In this document: piece by piece, positions 41,476 through 53,354 of the stretch
How positions within the stretch are numbered: the first letter of the stretch is position 1
Layout of the letters: every line of letters begins with the position of its first letter
NCBI RefSeq assembly: GCF_008831285.2
Contig: NC_045138.2
Span: 26,073,934 to 26,137,933, forward strand
Source of the DNA: Nymphaea colorata
Taxonomy: Eukaryota; Streptophyta; Magnoliopsida; Nymphaeales; Nymphaeaceae
Direction: 5' to 3'
DNA: 64,000 nucleotides
The notes under the pieces: model-generated
Databases searched by the model: none
What the model was told of the DNA's origin: nothing
The model's input: the letters and a program-made list of their open reading frames with translations, nothing else
Translations under genes and position numbers: made by a program

Positions 41476-41949
41476 CTAATGGTGATGGAGGTGGTGGTGG
41501 TTGTTGGTGGTGGTAGTGGCAACGCTGTTTGGTGTTGTGGTCGTGGTTGCGGAGGTGGCGATGGCGGCACCGGCTGCAAGCTGCGGCGGAGGGGTCTTGG
41601 GGGGCGGGGTCATGACGAACCTGGCGGAGAAGGCACGGAAGTGGTCGGAGTCCTCGGAGCCGGCGGCTGAGAGGCCCCTGTCGAAGTTCTGGGCGTAGCT
41701 CATTGGGTCGTAGTGGCAGTGGAAGGCGGCTGGCCTGCTGCCGGCCGTGGCCTCCGAGCAGAGGCACCGGCTTTGCTTCTTAAGCTTCCTGACCAGCTTT
41801 CTCCAGTTAGGCGGTGGTAGGTAGCAGCCCGATCGGTGCTGGTGCCCTTTCCCGGTGGCGCACTCCTGCCACCTGACCGGCCGACCTCCGGCCCCTCCCG
41901 CCACCGAGCCCTGTTTCTGCCACCGGAAAAGTGAGCCATCGGTCGTCAT
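41476..41949 (-). CDS. Small plant-conserved protein of unknown function, 157 aa
   Basis: Single exon from ATG 41949 to TAG 41476. The N-terminal half is Gly/Arg-rich; then CYLPPPNWRKLVRKLKKQSR (a basic Trp-containing motif), CHYDPMSYAQNFDRG and FRAFSARFV. The YDPxSYAxNFDxG...FSxRF arrangement is one I recall from small uncharacterised plant proteins sometimes labelled stress-induced; no biochemical role is known to me. The tail (about residues 115-157) is Pro/Ala/Thr then His-rich and low complexity. There is no signal peptide or membrane segment. The frame stays open upstream of ATG 41949 (reading EDLLPINKKRR) and a CT tract ending TGCTTCAG precedes it on the transcript, so an upstream exon with the true start is possible. 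Real gene: fairly sure. Start: uncertain. Confidence 0.72.
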   Translation of the reverse strand: MTTDGSLFRWQKQGSVAGGAGGRPVRWQECATGKGHQHRSGCYLPPPNWRKLVRKLKKQSRCLCSEATAGSRPAAFHCHYDPMSYAQNFDRGLSAAGSEDSDHFRAFSARFVMTPPPKTPPPQLAAGAAIATSATTTTTPNSVATTTTNNHHHLHHH

Positions 41950-42002
41950 TCTCCTTTTCTTGTTTATCGGGAGCAGATCCTCCACTCTGAAGCACAGAAA
42001 GT

Positions 42003-42004
<2 letters not shown>

Positions 42005-42043
<39 letters not shown>
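42005..42043. repeat. (GA)n microsatellite upstream of the 157-aa gene
   Basis: About 39 bp of perfect GA. On the minus-strand transcript it is a CU tract 55-95 bases before ATG 41949, so it is either in the 5' UTR or serves as the polypyrimidine tract of an intron. Confidence 0.92.
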
Positions 42044-42045
<2 letters not shown>

Positions 42046-45000
42046 ATGGTGGGGGGACCCTTCTGGTTGCAGAAGCTTCACTATTTGTAACAATTTTCCT
42101 AAAAAAATTTATTTTTTGAAGAAAGGATAAATTTTCAAAGACCTATAACAATTCCATCTTAATTAATATGTGACATCGAGATTTAGTCATTTCCCGAATG
42201 CCTGCTAATATCCGTCACCCTTTCAATGTACGTGTATTTTCGTGTGGCTACTCACTAAGTATAACAGGAGATGCTTCAAACTGAAACTTTTATAAACCTG
42301 GTTTAGGAGAACGATGAATTTCAAATGAAAATAATAATTGCTGGTTCCCAAGTTTTACGTGATGAAATTTTAGTTTTTGAGAATGATAAACAAAGCCAGG
42401 TTTAAAGCTTTTTTTCTTTTTTTCCATTCATCAAGTTTATTAGACTCCCACAGCACTTTTTTGATTGTTGTCCAACAAAAAATTAAATTACGTAAGTCGA
42501 TTCAGTTGATATCCAAGCAAAAAAAAAAAAAACTTGACTTTTAAATTTTCTAAGAACTTAGTTGTTAGTGTATCACACTAACATGAATAACAGAAGTAAA
42601 ATGAGAGGTTGAGGTGGGTAGTAAATATTAAAAAGTATTGCGTAGAAAAATGAAAATGAAAAAAATAATAGGAAGCCATGTATCAGGTACAATTCAATAA
42701 AACAATCCAATGAAATATAATTTTTTGCCGCTGCTTTTTAGTTAGCTTAAAGTTTTTGTTATTTATTTTGTTACCCTCATTTCTGTGTCAGCCAATTTTT
42801 TTACTTAGCTAACAACATCCATAAGAAACCAATTATTAATAATAATAGTAATAACAATAATAATTATAATAATAAATGACATCAACCGATAGGAAACAAC
42901 AATTAGATTTTAAAAATGAATCATGTGGGATGGTTATTATAATAGAATAGTTATATCAATTAAAAAAATAAAAAAATGCAGAGTAAGATAAATAGCGAAA
43001 CAAAGCATAAGTTTGTTGGTTGCAGGAATTCTTGATTCAAAGGATACAAGTTTCCTCGCCAACTAGAACATGAAATTCGTATTGGTAGTAGAAAAGCTTT
43101 TCTCGAAAGAACAGACTTCAGCCACGCCGATGTAACATGCTCCACTTATTATCGTCTTTTTTAATAGTGTACAACTCCGATGCAAAAAGATAAAAAATTA
43201 AGAAAATGAAACTGAATTATAGGAAGCTTCCATAAACAGAATAAATTTTCTTGGATATTCGATTCAATTTCTCATTTTTTACAACACCTGCCTTCATATA
43301 ATGACTAACCAAATTCATGTTAAACACGTAAATCTGGTTATTTTGTTGGATGGCGATGAGTATTTCATCCTACCATTTTGTAAAAGGATTGTGGCCTTCA
43401 TTTCCTTCATCTTCGATGATACAAAACATGTTTTTTGTATCTCGAAATAATGTTTCTGTTGTGCTTCAACTTAGATATTGATACTCTTTTGCAGTATATA
43501 AAATTGATGTTTCGATAATTCAATATACACATTAGCCGCCTACTAACTGCTACCCTATGTATTGCAAGGATATGTTTAGTTCTACTTTACTCTAATGCTT
43601 ATGCAACAAGATTTGACCATTTTTTATCAGAAAATTTTAACTTCTTCTCTTGCGTCATACATTACCTGGTTCAGTTCATCATCTTTTCGAATCTTTTAAT
43701 GCATTCACTATGTTGCTTGTGATCAACTTATCTGAACAAGATAGATAGATGTTTGAACTTTTTTCTTTTTCACCAACTTGGCATTAGACAAATTCTTACC
43801 AGATGCGTTCATAGTATGAACTCTTGACTTTAACTCGAAGCTTTTGTTTTTATTCTTTTTCTTGAGCCAAGTGGATGCAGCTCTGGCCGACTAAAGAAAT
43901 ATTAAAACACCCGGAGTCGAAGATTAGTTAAATTAATATGAGTTTACGCGTAGAAACAGGGTTTCAAAACGTATTAAAATAAACTCATGCAGACATCACA
44001 TGCAGGTAATCGATCTTTGTTTGCTTCTTAAGTAAAATCACAGAAACGGCTCGTGGGTCTTCTGAAAATAAGGCAAGATTTGTCAGTATTTTAATAAATT
44101 AAGAACGTTTCCGCGTGAATTTGAAAATCTTGCCTAACAACGTGACCTCTTCGAGCTACAAAACATGCCCATATGAAAAATGAATTTAAAAAAAGGAAAA
44201 GGAAACGTTACTGCTAACTCTCGACCACTTAAAATATTGGATTCCGTTTTGCTGAAATGAGCGTTGCGTCCTTCTTGAGAACCGCGCAGAGAATTTTTGA
44301 AGAAGACAGTGCTGCCCCTTTTCCCCATGGAGAAAGAGTAGCTTGGTCCCCCTCCTCAAAAAATTCAGATGAAAATTGGTCTATTATTGTTATTACCATA
44401 CATTCTTCAATTGTATATATTCTATATATGTGTTGCACTTTGTTGTTGATGTCTCTTTGATCGAATTTAATATATTTGACCAGAATTTGATGTAGTTGAT
44501 AAGACTGAATCTCTAAGCTAGAAAAGAGACATTGAAATCTAGACTGTTATAAATTTATCAAAACTGTTTTCTTTTCAAGTTATAAATTTGGGTCTTGAAG
44601 TTCATTAAAGAAGTCAAGTTTTTAAAGAACCGATCAGAATCTGACCAAACTGATTAGATGACAACTCTTAACAGAAGATCACAGCTCAATGGATAAACAA
44701 GAGAGCTTGAAGATGGAAAAGCTTGCAGAGTTTACCATGTCACTGTTAGTGCAAAAGTTAACCATGGAAGTTAACGGAAGGGAGGATGATCTGCCATTCA
44801 TCTGCAAAAGCGAGGGTCTTTATTGAGAGTTCTATTTACCACTGAAATGATTGAAGTGTGAAAACGTCTTGCTGTCTCTGTACGGGACTCTGTGAGTATC
44901 TGTCAGGAATAAGTTTGACGTTTTCTCTCTTTTACTAATGGGAGAGTGGTGGCCTCTAGAGTGAGCCATTGTTTATCATTTTCTTCCCTTTGTTCTGTCT

Positions 45001-47733
45001 TTTTTCTTAATTTTTTCTCCATTAAAGAGCAACCTTTGGTACTGTTATAAATTATTGTGTTTCTCTTGTAAAGGATAATGTTGACAAAAGAACAAAGAAT
45101 CTAGTTCTTGACTCCACTTGGTCCGGCCATTATAGATTTAAGCTTAAGCTATGTTGCTGCTGTAGTCTCAAGTGGTCTGAATTAGTTTGAAAATTCTGTC
45201 AAACTTTTAGTGCACCAGATTCCGTTTCAGTTCAACTTATGATTCATTTTGTTGCACAGGATCTGATTCATTTGCAGTTAGATAATAGCACATCAACACA
45301 GTTTTTTTTTTTTTGGATGAAAGTGGCTGTTGAATGGAGTTTGGTTTCTCCAAGTTTGATCGGATTAGAACTAACAGCCACAGTGATGCGTCTGCTGAAA
45401 GATCACGATCTGGGGAGGTAACACTTTTGAGTTTTGGAAAAAATTGGACAAAGAATCAATGGATGGAGATGATCGAGCGGGTCTGGTGAAGGTGACTTCG
45501 AATGAGACGTAGACGAGCGAAAGGGGACAGCCATGGTGGGTCGACAGTGGACATTGACCGCATTAATCAGCTGACAGAAGCTCAGTGGTGGGGGAGGGGA
45601 GGGGATGAGCACCTACTTTTTTATGCTCAGTTTTTCCGCTAAGACGACGACGATGCCGTCATAATCAGACAACGCGAGGGGGTCCAAAATGTCAAGAAAA
45701 GCAGCTCCATTTCCCAGGTGGCGCAGCGATGTGTTCCCCGATTCTTTCCAACTTCTTGACATGAACATCGTGTTTGTATCTATTGACTATAATCACAAAG
45801 GGAGAGAGAAAAAGAGAGATATGATCTGGTTGATTAGACAGATGAAGCATGTTGCCTCGGTTCCAATCAAACTTCCGGAAATTGGGACGATTGACACAGG
45901 ACAAACAAATACAAATCGCAAAAGAGAGAGAGGAGGAAATTTTAATTGATTAAAAGCACAAAAAGGACAGTAGAATGATTGCTTTTGATGAGATGGGGAG
46001 GAGGAGATTTCGGTTAAACGGAAAAACTGGGGAGGGGAACGCCGGCCATGAGTGGTGGCGTTACTTCACATGCAGTCACGGGCGTGGCTGATCTGCCTGC
46101 GCCCGAGCCCCAAGGGAAACGACAAACATGCGCTGCTGCCCGCACCACCATGAATGCATTCATGGCGGTGGTGGTGGCGGAGAGTACGAATGCAGAGGGG
46201 CCGGGTATGTTCCTCTGCCAAAGATCGGCCCACACCCACCACCATCGTCCTTGATTTCATAACGCAATTGCCACCAACGCGCTCCCCCATGTGCAGCTGC
46301 TGCTTCTGCTTCTTGTTAGGAGTACTCTCTCTTTTATTCAATTCTCTTTTCCTTTCTTTTTTCAGTCAAAGAGCACATCTCCGGCTTTTTCTCCCACGAA
46401 AATTTACCATCACTCTCTCTCTTTTATCCTGCGCCGATCTCAGGCGTAAGTACTGAACAGAATAGTCGGGCACTTTTTTCCTTACAAAATTTGCAGTGTG
46501 TGCATGGGAGGTCCCACAGCACTTTTGGTGAGATGGATCTGCACATTAATGTGTTGGGACTCGAGAGATCGACGCAGAAAACCACCCTCTATCTCTCCCC
46601 TCCTTCCCATCTCCACTCCACTTCTCTTGTTTCACTTCATTGTAACAAAGGAAACTGCTTTAGAACTTGTTCATCCTTAAGATAAGTTCATCTTCTTCAG
46701 ATGGTTAAGTTTATCAAAATGTATTTATGTTGTTTGAGGTGTATTTGCATGGAGGTCTTTTAATTCCTCCTTTTCTTTATCTTTATTCAAATGTCAGTGG
46801 ATTTAGCTTGTATTGACGTTTTTTTCTAGAAAAATGATAAGAGCATATTATTTTTATAATATTTTAAATAAAGATTTCAAAAATGATCATTCAGACCCAG
46901 ATGCATCGGCCCAATAGCGCTGACTCATCGCATTATTTTAAAATGATACCAGGCCTTTCATGCATCCCTAATTCGTTCCCAGATCTGGTGAAGGGGCACT
47001 CTTTTGGAAAAAGAAGCACTCTACAAGGAAAACAGCAGACCTTTCTAGCTCAATGTAGGTAACAAACAAAACAGGACGTGGGGGTTGCATGGAACTCAAA
47101 TCTGCCTCAGATCAGACCTTCTGAAACAGTTCTGGACTCCGGGAGCAAGAAGAAGAGGCGTGGTTCCGACCTCTCATCGACTCATCGCCACAAAATGTAT
47201 GATACCCACATGAACCGACATAGCTGGCTAATTAACAAAATGCTGTACTACTCTGCATTTACTTTTATGTCATTCTGTTCACACAACTAATGTGCAATAG
47301 TTACACCGTTATACAATTTTTAGTTACATATCGTATCATCCTACTGTAAAGAATCACAGCGGAAAACATTTTTGAGAAACAACAAAGGTGAAATCCCAGT
47401 ATCAGCTTGAAGATAAATTCACCAGGTCATCACCCATAAAAGTGGAAGTGGTCTCAAGTTTCTATACAAGGGCTTACCACATGCCGTTCAAAGAAAAATA
47501 TCTTTACAATGATGTCACTCTTTAGTTAAAAACCTGTTTGCCATGTCCACGTTCGCTTAGAACAGAGGCCACATCTACCAACCATGGACCAGATTGAGAC
47601 TCCCAAATAGAACTGATTCGACTGAGATAATGAGTTATAGGTCAAACAAGTACACGTAGATATCATGAAATCGTGCAGCTGCCATGATGCCTAGAAAGAA
47701 GAAGGAAGATTTTAATTATGTTTAACCAATATG

Positions 47734-47736
<3 letters not shown>

Positions 47737-47766
<30 letters not shown>
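47737..47766. repeat. (GA)n microsatellite immediately 3' of the SLT-like gene
   Basis: A perfect GA run of 30 bp. The stop codon of the minus-strand gene ends at 47773, so its 3' UTR starts with a CU-repeat within 10 bases of the stop. Confidence 0.9.
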
Positions 47767-47771
<5 letters not shown>

Positions 47772-47772
47772 T

Positions 47773-49402
47773 TTACTTGTCAGTATAATAAGGCAACAAC
47801 TCCTGAAACTTGAGCCAAAGTGGGCCTGTCTCCTGAACATTAACGTTCTCTGGCCCACGAAGGTATGCTTGAACAATGAACTCATGAGTTCTTTCCCTGC
47901 TCAAAATCGACAGCACCAGTTGAAAAATCTGGACAGTTCACACCCCATAAATTTCAATATGCAGAATACCAAATCAAGTTACCTTCCTTCATACTGTGAT
48001 AGCCATAATACGTATGCAGCACCAAAATACATTGAGACAAACGGCATGGATAGGTCCTCCGCCGACCTAATTATTCGTGCCTTATAACCTACATCACTTG
48101 GGAACAGTAAGAAGAAACGATGAGCTTCTGAAGCAACACAATATAGCACGTAACATAGAAAAGATTGTCCTGCCCTTTCTAGTCGAGAATAAGCTTTTTA
48201 TGAAGTTTCACACTCTCGCAATCAGATAAGCTGCTGGTTTTTTAACAGGATAGTGCTTTAACCTCAAAATATCACCTGCCTACTCTTCATCAAAACATTT
48301 TGAACACCGACAGCATAACGTACTTTCATGTAGAAATGCAAAAAAGGTGATAAACAAAAAACCAATAATTTAATGGATGAGTCATCTACCCCCTCATTCC
48401 TCTGCCATATGGCAATCAAGGAGCACTTCGGCAAGCTGCAGGATTAATTGAAATTGTTGCTTCACAATCCAAATGTCCATTTCACCTTTAAAATGGGTAC
48501 TTTAGAGATTTCACAAAGGTCATTAGGTCCATGACACATTCATTAATCCATCACATTCTCTACTTCTTGCTTTTTATCCCCAGTATTGTATCCCTCGCCA
48601 TTGGTTTGTCCTAGGCAATATCTTTCAGCATTGAGAGGTCTTCTCCCACGCAGCTTATTTCTGTTTCACTTGTCTATAAGCATGTATATGTGATTGGATA
48701 TCACTTTGAAACAGATCAAAGAAGATCCCCTCACTTGAAAATTGAAACTAAGAAGGAAATATAGGTCGCCATTGCTAAGTGGTGCACCCACACTCATGTG
48801 ACATAGCTAGAAATTCCTTTTGCTTTTCAATTAAATGGTTGCAGATGATGATTCATGTCATATGATGCTTTTATAATACTCAAGAGTGAATAATATGCCT
48901 GCTTACTTGTATAGCCAAAGGGCAGTTGGGTAGCCGATGCCCATGATTCCAGATTTTGAGTCCATACCATGGAGAAACCTCATGCTACTAAGTTCAGCAA
49001 GGGCAGATAAAAATTCCTGCACTTAAGAAATAGAAATAGCACATGAAGTTAAGAAGCACAAGTACATGAATAATCTCGCGGCATCAAACATAGGAGAATC
49101 TTTCATTGCATGCAGCAAGAACTCAAGCAAGATTATGCTACCTAAATAAAAAGAAATATGATCAATTTTGTGTCAAAACTATTTGAAACAATGGTGGCTA
49201 CAATGTCATGTCATGTCAGAGACAAAATAGTTAGATAATTCTGTAAAAACTAACCGATCTTAATCCTCTGGAAGCAAAATGCCTTGAGATTGTAATATCT
49301 GCAACAGCCTACACAAAGAGTACAAAACTATGTCAAAAGGGAAAACATGGAATTGTACGACAAACAAACATTTAAGGGAAAGAAATTGAAGATTACACCA
49401 TG

Positions 49403-49455
<53 letters not shown>

Positions 49456-52400
49456 GATAAAAATTGCAAACTACCAAGCTTGGCCCAATAAAGTTGTCAC
49501 ATGGGTAATGTCACTTAGCTGGTACATTGTGCTTCCACCACACATTACAACTCCAAGGCACAGCTAGTTGAGCCTGGTTTACACGTGGCCGATACTCAAT
49601 ATCGCATTTTTCTGATAAACATGCTTCTCTATTTTACATTTGCAGTTTTTTCTTTGAAGATCATATTTGACAAGCATTTGAATCTTTTAATTGGACGTAT
49701 TAATTATGTTTACAAATGACAACACAACATCATTTTTATCATTAATTTAGCTTTATATCATCAAAACTCAAATTGTGCCTGACTCGGCTGAGTCAGCCGA
49801 GTCTGGGTGTGGATCGCTTGGGTCCTACAACATGACCCAGTAAGGGAACGATCCCGATCCAACTAGGGCGATTCCCAAGTCAGATCGCTGGGTTTGCCAA
49901 CTATGGACTATGCTCTTTACATACAGATGGCAATGCTGTTGCATCATTAACACTGGGACATGTGATGTGGATTCTGAGTCATGCATCAAACTTTACTTGA
50001 GAAATAGGACAAAAACAAACCCATTTTTTAATTTTGAAAAAGTAGAAACCCATTCACATATTTTAATAGCTCATGTTGTTGAAATAACCCTAAAGATATT
50101 AAAAATATTCAAAAATTTTAAATAATGGTTTTCAAAGATAGGCATCCATATCCATATGTCCAAAAGCCTCAGCCAGTCAATCACATGAAAGGAAATCTGC
50201 AGGCAAAATTGGACAGAGAAGATAACTTGGTAAATATATGTGCATCTGTTGGGTGAAGAATGTTTATTCACTAAAAGTAACATGTGAAATTCAATTATTA
50301 TTTATATGCTACTACCAGATATCTGATAACTAGATGAGCAGAGCGTCTGAAATGAACTTAAGAAATATTTGGCTCTCCAAAAAAAAGTGAAAGCAACATT
50401 CTGATGCACTTGTTATGGTCACCACAGCAAAGAGGATCAAGAAATTCAATATGCGGTATTTTGTGGTTATACCTTCACCTCCACCCGAGAAAGATATGGC
50501 CTCTTGTTCGAGTCAAGTGAGAAACGCACACTGCCTCTCCTTTCTCCAGATTTTTCCCACTCCTTTAAGACCTCAGGACATCTCCATAGTTCTTCCATAT
50601 CTTCCTTGGACGCCTTTGAGTCCCAATATGCCCATTCATCACCTATGCTATGGTAAAAACAAGTCAAGCTACACTGATAAACATTTCCCCCAGACAAGGC
50701 AAACCAAAAGTGACTATGGAAAACTAAACGAACTTGATTTTTTATAAGACAACATCAATAAAACATTCACCATCAATGTAGAAATTCTCAAAACTATGTG
50801 CTTCGCTTCAAGAAGATTTCAAATGTGAATGATACAGATTAAAGCAAACACATTTTAATATTTCAGGTTCCTACTGTTCATCTACGAGTTAGCAATAGGA
50901 GAAACAAAGACCAATAGCGAAGAAATGGTGAACAGAAGAAATTTCAAATATGGAGCCCTTCTATAGTTACACAGTTGAAGATGGAGTGCATATGCCAAAT
51001 CCTGAACAATTCATGAGTCAATAAAGTGGTCATGTTTTATGTATAAGTAGGTGCTCAGCACTCACTTGTACATTGGGTGGCCCCACCTAAGAAAAAAATA
51101 TTAATATCACAAATGCTAGAAGAGCCTCTTCTTGTACAAATATAACCAAGTTAACGACATCCTTTGATGTGAATCACTTTTTGTTTTTGGTTGCCAGGAC
51201 TTTGTTTTTCTGCTAGCTAGACAATCAAACTTATACCTGAATAACTTTTACGGTTTTGCCAAACTCACTAGAAGAGAAACTGAACATTTACACAGAAGCA
51301 AAAACTAATTTTTGAACAGTCAGCAAGGAACAACATAGTTTAAACAAAAGTACAAAGCTATTATTTGGTAAATGACTTCTCCTTGTTATCAATTCAATAA
51401 ATTTCTGGTGAAAATAATTCATATACGTAAAAAGCAGACAGGCTTTTGACTGCTCAAGGCACAACCTATGGATATGAAAGAATACTGAAGACATTTTTCA
51501 AGAAACAGCCTTCTGAACTTATATTTACTCCATAATTCAGCCATAATGTGGATATCTCAGTCACATATTTGTAGCTTCGCCAAATAATATGAACCAATCA
51601 TAGCCGAAACCAAGATACATTCTGAAATACATTGAATTAGGTTTGCTAAAAAGAGAATAGGAAAACAGTTTAAGAGGCTGTATATTTGTGGAGAAGAAGA
51701 CAAAGACCAATCAGCAAGGTCCACAGAATTTAGCTGAAATGTGGACAAAACTGCCTGGCTCTTGATGAGGAATTTAAGAGATGCTCAAAGCTTGTTTCAG
51801 CTTTTTGACGTGTCAGGAGTTCATAAGGCATTCTTCTTCACCTACTGCACCTTTTAGTAAAAATGGTAAAATTGTTTATCTCCATATAACAAATTCAAAG
51901 AAGAAGTTGGAAAAATTAATGATCGACCAGCTCTATCACAGCCCTGCAGTAGAAGGCGCAGATCTCCTATATTCTCTGAATTATCCAACTGCCCTTCATT
52001 CTAACCTTGGTCTATATGATAAAATCGGCTTATTCGTGGATTAACATATCTCAGATTGTAACATACATTTCCCAACAAGTTGATATCACAATAGTAATTA
52101 TTTAGCAGTTCATAGACATTTAAACAGGTGAATATCAGTTGCAAACGGGAGCAATTGTGAATCTGGGCATTGGAGACACACAGATAATAAAAGAAAAATA
52201 GAAAGCCCATCTCTCTAGACTTAGTTCAAAAAAGGCAAAACAAATGGTTGCGAAGAATGAGTACTAAATATAACATGACAATCTGATGTGCTAGAGAAGG
52301 ATCAGACTTGGCAGTTCTTGCAAGAGGCAACAAGAAAATATTACAGCACCTGCCTTCGATGAAGCTGGTACAAGAGATCTTTGAACATCATTTGTCGCGG

Positions 52401-53323
52401 AATGGAACTCCAGGAGCTGGGTTTCACTGAAGATAAGCAAGAGAAAGCCAAAAGGGATCAGCACAGTTTCATCTATCAAACCCTTAAATTGTAACCTGAA
52501 AATACAGTTAACTGAGTATGAAAGCAGTCTCATTATGCGCTTGCAGCAAAAAAATACACATGTTCAAAGCTACAAGCAACCAAAATCTTTGAGCATCAGC
52601 AACCGTGTTGCAAGATACTCCATTATAAATTGTATACATGTAACACCTCATCTGTGTAGAAGGACATGAGAATTGTCTTATATTCAATGTTAGAGTTTAT
52701 GTATCTGAGAATTATACTACCAGTAATCCTGGGGTTCATAACATTTTTAGCACAAACCAATGGAAGCTATGGGGCAGGTCAGGATATCCGCTACTAGACA
52801 TTAGGTTAAGTTTGAGTTGGGCGATTATGGTCGGTATAAAAGATAAGTTTAAAATTCAGACAACGACTCCAACGGGTGTAATTGTAAGTTTGTAACACCC
52901 CATGTCAAAGGACTAAAAATAGTCTTCTATTAATGCCATTGAAAATATTTGAGGGGTTTATAAGCTTTCATCCCATATTACTGCTTCCCTCATATGTCTC
53001 TTTCCTTAGGTGTGAACCCAAAACCAGCTACAAGGTGGGTGGAATTTGCCATAGCAGACATGAGACAATTTACATTACAATTAGCATACTGAGAGCCTTA
53101 CTGTTAGGGTCCAACTAGTGTTTAAAAACTCATCCGAGTTAACTCAGTTGACTCAATGACTTGGTCCTCAACCTGGTCACAAAATGGGAAAACTAGGAAT
53201 TGGCAAGGCTCACCCGGGTCATGAAATGACCAAGCTGAGCCATCAGAGCTTTGACACAAAAACATACTATGTACATGATAATAAATATTGGATGTGTGTG
53301 CATGCGTGTGTGTATGTCCATCT

Positions 53324-53354
<31 letters not shown>

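Larger units (their letters stand above)
41950..47772. other. Gene-free AT-rich interval
   Basis: It holds a (GA)n microsatellite (42005-42043), an AAT/ATT-rich stretch near 42836-42880, long A/T-rich DNA to about 45.4 kb, and a somewhat GC-richer stretch at 45.4-46.5 kb that may be promoter or relic DNA. Open frames at 46154-46456 and nearby have no family similarity I can see. No RNA gene was recognised. Confidence 0.55.

Noticed and set aside
46154-46456. 100-codon open frame in a GC-richer island
   Set aside because: Overlaps open frames in other frames of similar length, with no motif. Probably promoter-like or relic DNA.
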